Source: CAXTTV01 sp964247295 (GTDB lineage Bacteria; Chloroflexota; Ktedonobacteria; Ktedonobacterales; Ktedonobacteraceae). From it: 27,527 nucleotides of DNA. A model generated the notes under the pieces. The model made no database searches, was not told where the DNA came from, and saw nothing but the letters and a program-made list of their open reading frames with translations. Of the stretch, positions 7,624 through 15,371 are shown piece after piece. The translations under genes and the position numbers were made by a program. The stretch lies in the NCBI GenBank assembly GCA_964247295.1, contig CAXTTV010000049.1, positions 1-27,527 on the forward strand, in the 5' to 3' direction. Numbering within the stretch: the stretch's first letter is position 1; every line of letters begins with the position of its first letter.

Positions 7624-8745
7624 TGAAGCTTGAAACCGAAATCAAACAGGAGCACCAGGCTACGCTCACCCCTCCTGCTCGTCCAGCCATGCACTTTTGG
7701 GTGCTAATGTTGATCTTGATCATCCTGTTAGCAGGAATCATTATTGTTTCCATCGCAATTGGATCGGTTTCCGTGCCCTTTGATCATGTTATTAGAATCA
7801 TCTTTGGGCATCTAACAGGTGGAGTGATCTCCTGGGACCAGACGCAGGATCTGATCATCTGGAATTTTCGATTACCAAGGGTACTGCTTGCAGCGATTGT
7901 AGGCGCGGGCCTGGCCGTCAGTGGCACAACATTGCAGGCCCTCGTACGGAATCCACTGGCAGACCCATACATTTTTGGTGTCTCCTCAGGTGCGGCAGTT
8001 GGGGCCGTCGCCGTCCTCACGCTAGGGCCGATCGTTGTGGGGGGGGTCTCCTACCAGACGGCGGCCTTTGTGGGCGCGCTCCTCGCAATGGTGTTGGTGT
8101 ATATGCTGGCTCAGCAGCGTGGGCATATCATCCCAATGCGCCTGTTGCTGGCCGGTATCGCCCTTGGTTACACGCTTCAGGCCGTAATGAGTTATCTCAT
8201 TTTACGCTCGACACGTCCAGGTGGGGGCGTTGATGGAATTATGCGCTGGCTTGCTGGCTCACTGGCTACTGCGAACTGGGATGATTTAGGGGTGCCGACC
8301 CTGGTTCTTGCGTTAACCATCACCTTGTTGATCTTACAGGCAAGGCCATTGAACACCCTGCTTACTGGAGATGAGACCGCAACCTCATTGGGAGTGAATT
8401 TACCGCGCTTCCGTTTGCAACTTTTTTTTGGTTACCTCGCTGCTTGTAGGGACAATTGTCTCTGTTAGCGGAGCTATTGGCTTTATCGGGCTAATGATCC
8501 CTCACATTGTTCGTTTGTTTATTGGTTCGGATCATCGTAAGGTCCTGCCATTGGCGGCCATCAGTGGAGCCATATACCTGATCTTGATTGACCTGCTGGC
8601 GCGCGTACTGATCGTGCCTGAAGAGCTTCCAGAAGGAGTAAGTTTAGACGTAGAGAGAGGCGAGATCGTTGGGTTGGTAGGTTCTAATGGGAGTGGAAAA
8701 TCGACATTTTTGCGTACAATCTATCGTGTCTTAAGCAATGAGTAG
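7623..8745 (+). pseudogene. Broken FecCD-type ABC permease fused to an ATPase stump
   Basis: The first 266 or so codons (from ATG 7623) encode a typical FecCD permease: RLPRVLLAAIVGAGLAVSG, RNPLADPYIFGVSSGA and several membrane helices. At a run of eight T (8422-8429) the frame shifts; the original frame ends at 8468, while the +1 frame continues the permease as VTSLLVGTIVSVSG and IGFIGLMIPHIVRLFIG to IVPEELP. There, at about 8629-8637, the sequence passes directly in frame into an ABC ATPase N-terminus (EGVSLDVERGEIVGLVG, then the Walker A GSNGSGKST) and stops at 8743-8745, before Q-loop, signature and Walker B. So there are two lesions: a one-base frameshift and a deletion joining permease to ATPase. 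The last permease helices and most of the ATPase are missing. The importer is almost certainly non-functional as encoded. Confidence 0.85.
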
Positions 8746-8919
8746 CCTGAGAAGTGGAATAGGATTAGAGAAGTAGAGCGTGTGTGGATGCAGCGCGAAT
8801 GCTATAAGTAAGTAGCCTAGCAAGAGTTGTCAGTCAAAGGAAGTATAGAGCAACCTTTACTCTATATAGGCGTATTATAGGAGTAGCAGAGAAGGTTAGC
8901 GGTAGTATGGAGTAGAGCG
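8746..8919. other. Spacer with a small hairpin upstream of the Nudix gene
   Basis: No gene is seen. A 7-bp hairpin, TATAGAG (8844-8850) / CTCTATA (8860-8866), is followed by a TATTAT box at 8873-8878 with no good -35. The stretch is rich in GTAG/GTAGAG words. It may be debris of the deleted ATPase region plus the Nudix promoter. Confidence 0.3.
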
Positions 8920-9435
8920 ATGAGTATTTTTAGCCATAACATCTACGAAAACATCCGGACGAGGACAATTGTGCTTTATCAGGGATGTATATTATTGCAT
9001 CCGCCGGAGAAGGATGGAGGGATTTGGAGAGAGGGAGCCTGGGGACTGCCCGGAGGTGGATTAGAGCCAGACGAGTCACTAGAGGAGTGCGCTGAGCGGG
9101 AAGTATTAGAGGAGACGGGGATTGCTGTGCGAGTTGGGAACATCGCATTTATGCAAGAGTGGATAGTGCCTCAATACACTCAGGCGTTAGAGCCTGGTGA
9201 AGGGCATGGATATGGCCTGGAGGTATTTCATATAGCTGAACCTGAAGAGCCGGTACCAGATCCCAGGCCGGAGCATCCTGGGATTCCCGTCGCTTGCTGG
9301 GTGCCTTTCGCAGAGGTTCCCTTACTACAGATCTGGCCCAGACAATTAAAGGAGTTGTGTCAACAATTGCTTGAAGGACAGAAGCCACAGGGATGTCAAT
9401 CATTTATTGGTCGAATTGAGAGCTCTTATTCTTAG
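8920..9435 (+). CDS. Nudix hydrolase
   Basis: The 171-residue protein carries a complete Nudix box: Gly46-x5-Glu52-x7-Arg60-Glu-Val-x-Glu64-Glu65-x-Gly67-Ile68, within LPGGGLEPDESLEECAERE and what follows. This box binds the divalent metals that hydrolyse a nucleoside diphosphate linked to another moiety. The WGLPGGG lead-in, and the following strand with a variable substrate region, are typical of the MutT-like/ADP-ribose pyrophosphatase branch, but the substrate is not predictable. ATG 8920 has GGAG about 8 nt upstream. The next gene begins 22 nt after the stop, so they may be co-transcribed. Confidence 0.88.
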   Translation: MSIFSHNIYENIRTRTIVLYQGCILLHPPEKDGGIWREGAWGLPGGGLEPDESLEECAEREVLEETGIAVRVGNIAFMQEWIVPQYTQALEPGEGHGYGLEVFHIAEPEEPVPDPRPEHPGIPVACWVPFAEVPLLQIWPRQLKELCQQLLEGQKPQGCQSFIGRIESSYS

Positions 9436-9457
9436 AGAAGGGAAGGTATAGATTGGA

Positions 9458-9955
9458 TTGATATTTAAGGATCAAGGTCAGACTCTTGAGAGTTTTTCTG
9501 AATTAATATACATACGATGTCCAAATTGCCAGAAGCGTGCGTATCTTAGGTATGTTCCGATGAATGAGAGTAAGCCCCTACCTGATCCTGAGGTTGAGCA
9601 TGTGAAGCAGAGGAGAGGAAGGCAGCCGGCGAGAAAAGTGATTTGTCTGTATTGTAGCTACGTGAACAGCAGGAATGAACATCCTGTTGCTATCTGGGAT
9701 ACACCTGGGTGGTATGCTCAGCTTTCTTTATGGTTACAGACTCCCTGTTGCGGTAACATACTGTGGGCTTACAATGAGGCCCACTTACAATTTCTAGAGG
9801 AGTACGTCACAGCGAAGCAGCGAGTGAATTTTCATGAGGAGGGTCGAATCAGGAATTCAACTTTAGCAAGTAGGTTACCACTTTGGATAAAGAGCGCGAA
9901 ACATCGGGATGAGGTACTCAGGGGAATTGCGCGATTACAGAAGATGTTGAAGTAG
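9458..9955 (+). CDS. Hypothetical protein with paired cysteines, probable zinc ribbon
   Basis: The 165-residue product has CPNC (residues 21-24), CLYC (63-66) and a later CCGN (97-100). The first two pairs are spaced like the halves of a zinc ribbon with an inserted basic, Pro-rich linker (QRRGRQPARK). The rest is helical and charged, with no signal peptide or membrane segment, so a cytoplasmic zinc protein is likely. The start is TTG 9458, with GGGAAGG roughly 10-15 nt upstream; no ATG is available in frame near the N-terminus. It lies 22 nt downstream of the Nudix gene on the same strand. I do not recognise a characterised family and assign no function. Confidence 0.65.
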   Translation: MIFKDQGQTLESFSELIYIRCPNCQKRAYLRYVPMNESKPLPDPEVEHVKQRRGRQPARKVICLYCSYVNSRNEHPVAIWDTPGWYAQLSLWLQTPCCGNILWAYNEAHLQFLEEYVTAKQRVNFHEEGRIRNSTLASRLPLWIKSAKHRDEVLRGIARLQKMLK

Positions 9956-10076
9956 CAAGAAGCTTTCCTCGGATCGTCTTCGTGACAAGACAACGGGTAT
10001 TGCCGCAACCGGCACACACGTGGCCGGACCTACGGAAGATCGAGCTTTTAGTCTCTGGGGTGAGAGGAGATGGTCC

Positions 10077-10538
10077 TTATTGCAGATGCTTCTCGTAGAG
10101 GATAACTTCAAGACTGCCATACATGTCCCGACCGACTTCTTGAAAGCCGTTTTTTTCGTAAAGTTTCTGAGCTGGAACTTGAACGATAGATGTGTCGAGA
10201 TGCAAGGTTCGATACCCAAGGGTACGGGCGCGATCTTCAAGCTCGTTAAGAACGATTTGGCCGTAGCCATGTCCCTGATGATCAGGATGGACGCGCATAC
10301 GTTTAATCTCGGCGCGATCCGGGCCTGTACGCTTCAAAGCGCCCATCGCGACAAATGTCCCGTCATTTTCACCGATCAAAAATTCCCCACAATTATTAAT
10401 GTATGTGTCCTCGATAGCATAGATATCATCATTCCAGGGACCGGGCCCAAGATAAGCGCCGACTTGTTGAATAGCATGGACATGCAGATACTCGACGGCC
10501 TTTTGATCTGTTGGTTTGTAGCGGCGCAGAGTCAACAT
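10077..10538 (-). CDS. GNAT family N-acetyltransferase
   Basis: The 153-residue protein has the GNAT motif A RMRVHPDHQGHGYGQIVL, the acetyl-CoA pyrophosphate-binding loop, followed by a motif-B-like LYEKNGFQEVGR and a C-terminal strand. These enzymes transfer an acetyl group from acetyl-CoA to an amine; the substrate is unknown. The antisense strand is also open (10020-10571) but its product is compositionally poor, so the minus-strand reading is preferred. The ATG at 10538 is preceded on its strand by GGGGGGACACC. It lies downstream of yceI on the same strand, separated by about 210 bp with a hairpin between, so it is probably a separate unit. Confidence 0.88.
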   Translation of the reverse strand: MLTLRRYKPTDQKAVEYLHVHAIQQVGAYLGPGPWNDDIYAIEDTYINNCGEFLIGENDGTFVAMGALKRTGPDRAEIKRMRVHPDHQGHGYGQIVLNELEDRARTLGYRTLHLDTSIVQVPAQKLYEKNGFQEVGRDMYGSLEVILYEKHLQ

Positions 10539-10591
10539 AAAAGGTGTCCCCCCGTTGTACGTTTGACATAAATAACCAGGGTAGTGTGAAA

Positions 10592-10615
10592 GAGATCATA
10601 TAGATTTATGATCTC
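10592..10615 (-). terminator. Hairpin between yceI and the GNAT gene
   Basis: GAGATCAT (10592-10599) / ATGATCTC (10608-10615) is a perfect 8-bp stem with an 8-nt loop. It lies downstream of yceI and upstream of the GNAT gene on the minus strand, where CTTTC follows the stem. It is a weak terminator candidate. Confidence 0.4.
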
Positions 10616-10748
10616 CTTCTTAGTTGTATTGTACTCTAAAAATGGGTATATGTGCCCTGGTTAGCTTGCTGGTAGTGCTTGAGAGATGCAGGATTGTGAC
10701 CGAGAATCCTGGCTATGCTATTGGTAACAATAGCTCCTTGAAGCCTAT

Positions 10749-11312
10749 TTAAGCCAGTGTACTTACACTCTGAGATTGCTCAGTAGCTTCCACTGCTTTA
10801 GTAAGTTCCAGATCGATAACAAGTGTAATCTCATCACTTGCGATCAGTCCGCCTCCAGCTAACGCTGCATTCCAATTCAAGCCCCAATCTTTGCGGTTAA
10901 TCTTTCCTCGTAGATTGAAACCCGCGCTATAGGTATTGAAGGGAGTCATATTTACCCCACCATATTCCCCTTCCAAAGCTACCTCTTTTGTTACTCCGCG
11001 AATAGTGAGATCGCCGATAATCTGTCCGTGGTTTGCGTCAGCTAAAATCACCTGCTTGCTTTTGAAAGTAATAAAGGGAAAATGCGCTGTATCGAAAAAG
11101 TCCGCTGAGCGGAAATGCTCATCTCTCTGGGTATTACGGGTATTCACACTTGCTGCTTCGATTTGAATATCGACTTCAGAGCGCGTTAGATTGTGCTCAT
11201 CGAAGAAAACCGTACCACTGAACTTTTCAAATTCTCCACGAACCGTCGCAACCATCATATGGCGACCGGTGAATCCGATATATGTATGTCCAGGATCAAA
11301 CTGCCAGCTCAT
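10749..11312 (-). CDS. YceI family polyisoprenoid-binding-like protein
   Basis: I start this at the ATG complementing 11310-11312, preceded on its strand by GGGAGGAG; this gives 187 residues beginning MSWQFDPGHTYIGFTGRHMM. The frame is open upstream but that part overlaps the promoter. The YceI lipocalin-like fold is shown by the DPGHTYIGF start, GTVFFDEHNLTRSEVDIQIEA, the RDEHFRSADFFDTAHFPFITF block, IIGDLTIRGVTKEV and the C-terminal IASDEITLVIDLELTK. YceI proteins bind isoprenoid or amide lipids; some respond to stress. No signal peptide is visible, so this copy is probably cytoplasmic. It is divergent from a marR gene, with an operator placed at its transcription start, so repression by that MarR protein is likely. 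Confidence 0.92.
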   Translation of the reverse strand: MSWQFDPGHTYIGFTGRHMMVATVRGEFEKFSGTVFFDEHNLTRSEVDIQIEAASVNTRNTQRDEHFRSADFFDTAHFPFITFKSKQVILADANHGQIIGDLTIRGVTKEVALEGEYGGVNMTPFNTYSAGFNLRGKINRKDWGLNWNAALAGGGLIASDEITLVIDLELTKAVEATEQSQSVSTLA

Positions 11313-11357
11313 CTTATACTCCTCCCAAGTGTTGCAATCTATTAGTTGTATGGAATA

Positions 11358-11375
11358 TAGTTGCATTTGCAACTA
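11358..11375. promoter_or_regulatory. Palindromic operator, probably for the adjacent MarR protein
   Basis: TAGTTGCA (11358-11365) and TGCAACTA (11368-11375) form a perfect 8-bp palindrome with a 2-bp spacer, the size and symmetry of MarR-family operators. It sits at the predicted start of yceI transcription (about 11374). A degenerate second copy ending in TGCAACTA (11405-11412) overlaps the -35 box of the yceI promoter and abuts the marR -35 box. Confidence 0.75.
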
Positions 11376-11380
11376 AAGAG

Positions 11381-11409
11381 AGTGTACCATAAATCATTTG
11401 TTTGTGCAA
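11381..11409 (-). promoter_or_regulatory. yceI promoter
   Basis: Read on the minus strand, TTGCAC (complement of 11404-11409) and TACACT (complement of 11381-11386) are 17 bp apart. The start point falls at the edge of the palindromic operator at 11358-11375. Confidence 0.65.
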
Positions 11410-11412
11410 CTA

Positions 11413-11441
11413 TTGTTCAGGCAACAAATTAATGATATACT
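11413..11441 (+). promoter_or_regulatory. marR promoter placing the start point on the ATG
   Basis: TTGTTC (11413-11418) and TATACT (11436-11441) have a 17-bp spacer. The expected start of transcription, 6-7 nt after the -10 box, coincides with the marR ATG at 11448. No ribosome site is visible between them, so the mRNA may be leaderless. Confidence 0.6.
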
Positions 11442-11447
11442 CAAAGT

Positions 11448-11924
11448 ATGAAGAACGTACTGAAGCGAAACCAACTGGAAGCATGGCAGGTGTTTGTCAC
11501 TGCTCATGCCATAGTTGTTGAACAGATTGAGCAGGAACTGGCTGAGGCAAAGCAGTTACCGCTGTCTTCGTATGACGTTTTGCTTACACTTGTGAATGCT
11601 CCGCAGCGTCGTCTACGCATGAATGAGCTTGCACAAGCTGTCGTATTGAGCCGAAGCGGTCTAACGCGTTTAGTAGATCGTCTAGAACAAGAGGGACTGC
11701 TTAAGCGTGATAGAAGTGGGCCTGATCGGCGAGCAACGTACGCCGTTTTGACCTTGAAGGGCTTTCGAGCTTTTCGACAGGCATGGCCGATTTATGCTCA
11801 AGGCATTTTCAAACATTTTATCCAGCATCTCAGTGAACAGGAATTATCCCAGCTCCATGAAATGCTCAGGCGGGTGGTTGCAGTGAGGCAAAGTAGAAAT
11901 TTGCAAGAAACTTCTTACCTATAA
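11448..11924 (+). CDS. MarR family transcriptional regulator
   Basis: The 158-residue protein has the MarR winged-helix layout: a long N-terminal helix (QVFVTAHAIVVEQIEQEL), the helix-turn-helix MNELAQAVVLSRSGLTRLV, then the wing LEQEGLLKRDRSGPDRRATY, whose Asp-Arg-Arg is the family hallmark, and C-terminal dimerisation helices. MarR proteins bind short palindromes as dimers and are usually released by phenolic or oxidative ligands. A matching palindrome and a half-site lie in the 135-bp spacer shared with divergent yceI, so it probably represses yceI and itself. ATG 11448 has no Shine-Dalgarno sequence and lies at the predicted transcription start. Confidence 0.9.
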   Translation: MKNVLKRNQLEAWQVFVTAHAIVVEQIEQELAEAKQLPLSSYDVLLTLVNAPQRRLRMNELAQAVVLSRSGLTRLVDRLEQEGLLKRDRSGPDRRATYAVLTLKGFRAFRQAWPIYAQGIFKHFIQHLSEQELSQLHEMLRRVVAVRQSRNLQETSYL

Positions 11925-12017
11925 CAGACGTGAGATCAATAATTGTGCTCATATATTGAGCGTTCTTCTCAATTACCAATTTTGATGAATAAGTTCTCAG
12001 AGAAAAGGAGCAAAGTT

Positions 12018-12953
12018 ATGGTCATGGGTTATACAAAGCCGCTTTACATTTTGCCATTTGATCATCGTGCGTCCTATATTACCGGCCTGTTTGGTTGGAA
12101 AGAGCCATTGAATGTAGAGCAGGTGGATGCCGTAGCCGCAAGTAAGCAAGTGATCTATGAAGGGTTTAAAAAGGCAGTCGCAACTAATGTGCCGAAAGAG
12201 GCCGTAGGAATTCTTGTCGATGAAGAGTTCGGAGTTGGAATTCTACGAGATGCGCGGGAGGGTGGCTATATTACCGCCGCTTCAATTGAAAAAAGTGGTC
12301 AAGATGAGTTTGACTTTGTGTATGGAGACGACTTCGCGAAACACATAGAGGATGTTGATCCCACCTTTGCGAAGGTTTTGGTGCGGTATAATCCAGAAGC
12401 TGACGCTGTTATGAATAAGAGACAAGCGGAGCGGCTGCGACGGCTTTCAGAGTATTTGCAAAAGGCGCAGCGCTTATTCATGTTTGAGTTGCTGGTACCG
12501 GGAGAGACAAAGCAGCTTGAGCATGTTGAGAACGATAAAGCGGCATATGATCTGCAACTGCGGCCTAGATTGATGGCGCGCGCGATTCAAGAGTTGCAGG
12601 ATGCAGGAGTCGAGCCAGATGTTTGGAAGATCGAGGGATTGGATCGGAAAGAAGATTGTGAGAAGCTGGTACAGGTAGCGCGGAGCAATGGACGGGATAA
12701 CGTCGGAATGATAGTTCTAGGGCGTGGAGCCGAGCGAGACAAGGTTGTAGCGTGGTTGCAGACAGCGGCCAGCGTTTCAGGCTTTATTGGTTTCGCGGTC
12801 GGGCGGACCAGCTTCTGGAATCCGGTCGTTGATTTTGAGGCTAAGAAGCTTTCAGCCGACCAGGCAGCGGAGCAGGTTGCGAAGCACTTTGAAGAATGGA
12901 TCTCGCTGTTTGAGGCTGGTCGTCCAACGGGAGGGGCTCGTGTCGCCAGTTAG
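12018..12953 (+). CDS. DUF2090-type protein, related to the C-terminal aldolase-like domain of IolC
   Basis: The start is ATG 12018 with AAAAGGAG at 12003-12010; the open frame reaches 11943 but has no ribosome site there. This gives 311 residues. The N-terminus MGYTKPLYILPFDHRASY and the downstream LVDEEFGVGILRDA, RLFMFELLVPG, DVWKIEGLD and GMIVLGRGAERDKV blocks match the DUF2090 domain as I recall it from the C-terminal half of some IolC proteins of inositol catabolism. There it is thought to be a 5-keto-2-deoxy-phosphogluconate aldolase-like TIM barrel. Here the domain stands alone, with no kinase domain. The late segment GFIGFAVGRTSFWNPVV would be the phosphate-binding end of the barrel. 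It may work on a phosphorylated sugar acid, but no partner pathway is beside it. Confidence 0.8.
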   Translation: MVMGYTKPLYILPFDHRASYITGLFGWKEPLNVEQVDAVAASKQVIYEGFKKAVATNVPKEAVGILVDEEFGVGILRDAREGGYITAASIEKSGQDEFDFVYGDDFAKHIEDVDPTFAKVLVRYNPEADAVMNKRQAERLRRLSEYLQKAQRLFMFELLVPGETKQLEHVENDKAAYDLQLRPRLMARAIQELQDAGVEPDVWKIEGLDRKEDCEKLVQVARSNGRDNVGMIVLGRGAERDKVVAWLQTAASVSGFIGFAVGRTSFWNPVVDFEAKKLSADQAAEQVAKHFEEWISLFEAGRPTGGARVAS

Positions 12954-12965
12954 GTTATAAGTGAA

Positions 12966-12997
12966 GCTTCCTCTCTTTATAGCTACAGAGAGGAAGC
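12966..12997. terminator. Strong hairpin between convergent genes
   Basis: A perfect 11-bp stem, GCTTCCTCTCT (12966-12976) / AGAGAGGAAGC (12987-12997), has a 10-nt loop and lies 13 nt after the DUF2090 stop. No T-tract follows on either strand, so it is a terminator only by position. Confidence 0.5.
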
Positions 12998-13076
12998 AAT
13001 GTACGAAGAACCTACCGACTACATTTGGTTGATACTTTGTTTTGTTGTATGGGTAGGATACTGAGATTTTAAGTGG

Positions 13077-14141
13077 TTAATGGCCGTCAGCAGACCAGTG
13101 CGGTGGATCATTCGCTAATTTGAGGACATGATAAGTAGCTCCAACCTGCCAGAGTTGAGTATTCATACCTGACAATGGAGTAGTACTAACGTATATAATT
13201 TTGCCATTGGCGTCGGTAATTTGTAAGGTCCCATGCCAGGAGATGGTCATGTCGACAGCCAGACCTTTTGTATGATTAGAGGTTAGAGCTGGTTCGTGAA
13301 CAATGTGATAGGCTTTAACCATCTCTGAAGCGGCCTTTTTTGACTCCGATAGAGAGAAAACGCCGTCTTTATCAACATGAGCCCAGCAGATAGAGACATC
13401 GGCTCTAGCTGGTACCTGTTTGGGATCGAGACCTTTTCGCGCGATCTCATAAGCATAATGCATCAGGTAAGCGCGTTGTAATGGGCGATAGGTTGCCGAA
13501 ATCTCGACTGAAGCGCCGGCCCGATGTAAAGCATTGATAAAATTATTTGCCTGGTCTCTAAAGGGTGGTGTGAGCGTACTGGTTGAATTGCTAGTTGGAA
13601 AGCGAGAGACCCAGACGGCACCACTTAACGTTGTTCCTGTCGCGCAGAACTTGTTTGGAATTGCCATCTTCGTAAGAGAAAGCGCTCCATCTGAATAGGC
13701 ATGGCCTGGATAGCGCCAGGTGCCCTTCATCTGGTTATTTGAAATGGTTGCGGAATAGGTGCAATTAAGTTGGATCTGACCACCATTTACAGAAGAAGGG
13801 TCGGTAAATGCCAGGGAGAGTGAATTTTTTCCAGAACCTGTGATGCTTCCAGAGATATTCACAATACTTTTATACGTATCTTCCTGTAAAGTACCTAAAA
13901 AGTTCTTCCCAGTGATAGTTGTAATGTTGAGAAGCATATTAAATTTGGATCGGCCATCATAGTATGTTCCCTGGCCCTTCCAGACGCCCTTGATGTCCGT
14001 ATAGGGAGCATTTGATGCTTGAACGTGTGTGCTTTGCGAAAGTGTATACACAGGGATCAAACATGCGAGCATCAGCATTGCGAAAATTACTCGGACGAAA
14101 AGAGGTTGGATCACCATTCGCTTGAAAAACAAGCCAGACAT
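13077..14141 (-). CDS. Exported M15/VanY-type metallopeptidase-like protein
   Basis: The 354-residue product has a long basic N-terminus, a hydrophobic segment (VIFAMLMLACLIPVYTL) and a probable signal cleavage region near HVQASN. Residues of about 45-165 form a beta-rich domain (DIKGVWKGQGTYYDG, then repeated strands), lipocalin-like in feel but not identified. The C-terminal part carries the M15 peptidase zinc pattern: SNHTKGLAVDM (His-x6-Asp) and the terminal PPHWSADG (His-Trp), so Zn ligands and the Asp are present. M15 enzymes cut D-Ala-containing or L-Ala-D-Glu peptide bonds in peptidoglycan. The likely role is cell-wall remodelling outside the membrane. The ATG at 14141 is preceded on its strand by AAAGGAAA. 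It is a single gene. Confidence 0.75.
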   Translation of the reverse strand: MSGLFFKRMVIQPLFVRVIFAMLMLACLIPVYTLSQSTHVQASNAPYTDIKGVWKGQGTYYDGRSKFNMLLNITTITGKNFLGTLQEDTYKSIVNISGSITGSGKNSLSLAFTDPSSVNGGQIQLNCTYSATISNNQMKGTWRYPGHAYSDGALSLTKMAIPNKFCATGTTLSGAVWVSRFPTSNSTSTLTPPFRDQANNFINALHRAGASVEISATYRPLQRAYLMHYAYEIARKGLDPKQVPARADVSICWAHVDKDGVFSLSESKKAASEMVKAYHIVHEPALTSNHTKGLAVDMTISWHGTLQITDANGKIIYVSTTPLSGMNTQLWQVGATYHVLKLANDPPHWSADGH

Positions 14142-14483
14142 ATCGGTATTTCCTTTCTTCCTCTAATTAATCTGCCGGGCTCATTCTAACAACAAAAGAA
14201 AAGCTGATCAATACATACTTCTAACTATTTTTCCGTCAAATATATACATATTTAATAATATTGATCTAAAAAATTAGTCAGAGAATCCAGAGAAATCTGG
14301 AATAAACCTCTGAATGAGGCTGTTTTCTCTAGTGAAATTCCTATTAGACCCTGCCCCCTCTACAGAAATTGCTTCCCGCGTATGTAAGATAAAGACTTCT
14401 TACTGTCTGGAAGGTTGCTGAGGTCGTTGAGGCGTTCTAGAATATTCTTTTTTTCTACAAAGAAAACTCTACTAGAAGTGGTG
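14142..14483. other. Divergent spacer with two small hairpins
   Basis: No gene is seen. TCCAGA (14286-14291) / TCTGGA (14296-14301) makes a 6-bp stem closed by a GAAA tetraloop. CCTC (14307-14310) / GAGG (14316-14319) follows and is itself followed by CTGTTTT. The region should hold promoters for the M15-type gene (minus) and the small gene at 14484 (plus), but no box pair stands out. Confidence 0.35.
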
Positions 14484-14690
14484 ATGGTGATGAGTTTATC
14501 GCAGGATCATTCAAAGAAAATGTTTCACAACCAGGATCTGGTATTGTGGCATGCTCCTATTGAGAGGCGCACACTTCCCATTCCAGCCGTTGTTGTACGT
14601 CAGGAAGAGAGCAATGTTATTATTCGGACCTGTTCAGGTGGGAAGGTGGAAGAGGTTATCGTCAATTCTCATGAACTGGTTGAGCGCTAA
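14484..14690 (+). CDS. Small hypothetical protein, conserved-looking
   Basis: I start at ATG 14484 (ATG 14490 is an alternative), giving 68 residues. The frame is open back to 14415 but the upstream part is basic and Phe-rich and has no ribosome site. The product contains FHNQDLVLWHAPIERRTLPI and then alternating strands (AVVVRQEESNVIIRTC, KVEEVIVNSHELV), suggesting a small all-beta fold such as an SH3-like barrel. No signal peptide or membrane helix is seen. A textbook terminator follows within 25 nt of the stop, which supports a real gene. Function is unknown. Confidence 0.6.
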   Translation: MVMSLSQDHSKKMFHNQDLVLWHAPIERRTLPIPAVVVRQEESNVIIRTCSGGKVEEVIVNSHELVER

Positions 14691-14710
14691 AGTCTTTTAC
14701 ACTTCGGCAT

Positions 14711-14743
14711 AGGCTTCCCCTTTTTAGGGGAAGCTTATTTTTG
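14711..14743 (+). terminator. Intrinsic terminator after the small gene
   Basis: The stem GCTTCCCC (14713-14720) / GGGGAAGC (14727-14734) has a 6-nt loop and is followed by TTATTTTTG. This is a classic rho-independent terminator. Confidence 0.9.
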
Positions 14744-15251
14744 GGAGAAAGTCGAAATTCATTATTAGCATTATCAAATGACATTTCCTTTGTAGCCCAG
14801 ATCGCCAAGCTAGGAACCGAATTTTACGTATTTGCTTTAATCCTTTTGCCATCGCTCTTCTTTATCGGACTGGTAACCTTTGAGAGAGCGGTACAGGTTG
14901 CCATTGAAGACATCATTTATGCTCGGGGGATCAACAGGATTCGACATCTTTATACAGAGATTGCTCCCCAGATGACAGAATATTTTGTTCTGCCCTTTTA
15001 TGACGACGAGCTGAGTGTTTACCTGGTGTCAATTTTTTCTTACCACCTCAGGTATGGTTGCCGTCATTGACAGTGTTATAACGGGAACCTTTGCAGGTCT
15101 ACTGGTTTTCAGTTTTCTTAGTTTGCCGATCCTTATTGCCTCCATAATTGGATTCATTGTATTCATTATCATATTACTCTTATTCTTACGTTACCAATGG
15201 AAGCGTTGGGGTGTAGCTCAAAGAAAAAGGCAATGTTTCCTCGACCCCTAA
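14741..15251 (+). pseudogene. Frameshifted small integral membrane protein
   Basis: The first frame (TTG 14741 to 15070) encodes a membrane segment (FYVFALILLPSLFFIGLVTF) and then FERAVQVAIEDIIYARGINR. After the YDDELS segment the coding signal moves to another frame (to 15251), which encodes QFFLTTSGMVAVIDSV, two more hydrophobic segments and a basic tail (RYQWKRW). Together they read as one roughly 165-residue protein with about three membrane helices, broken between about 15009 and 15030. No good start exists: the TTG lies in the T-tract of the preceding terminator and has no ribosome site. The 5' end is therefore probably lost too. No known function. A single sequencing error could explain the frameshift but not the missing start. 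Confidence 0.6.
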
Positions 15252-15319
15252 AGCGATGAAGGAATAGTTGAGCATAGATTAATAGATCAAGAAGAAGCCT
15301 TCCAATCAGTAATAGGTTG

Positions 15320-15355
15320 TGAGAGGAGTATCGAGTAAAATATATACCCCTCTCA
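15320..15355. terminator. Bidirectional hairpin between convergent units
   Basis: TGAGAGGAGTAT (15320-15331) / ATACCCCTCTCA (15344-15355) pairs over 12 bp with one mismatch. It lies between the plus-strand membrane pseudogene and the minus-strand aldolase gene, 17 nt from the aldolase stop. On the minus strand the loop and flank are T-rich. Confidence 0.5.
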
Positions 15356-15371
15356 TAATCAGAGGTAAATC

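Noticed and set aside
8422..8430. Programmed ribosomal frameshift in the permease
   Set aside because: The needed shift is +1, not the -1 usual for T-rich slippery runs, and the downstream frame leads into a truncated ATPase fusion, so regulated expression would gain nothing.
10020..10571. 183-codon plus-strand frame
   Set aside because: It lies antisense to the GNAT gene at 10077-10538, whose product shows clear acetyl-CoA motifs. The plus-strand product has no recognisable domain and no ribosome site.
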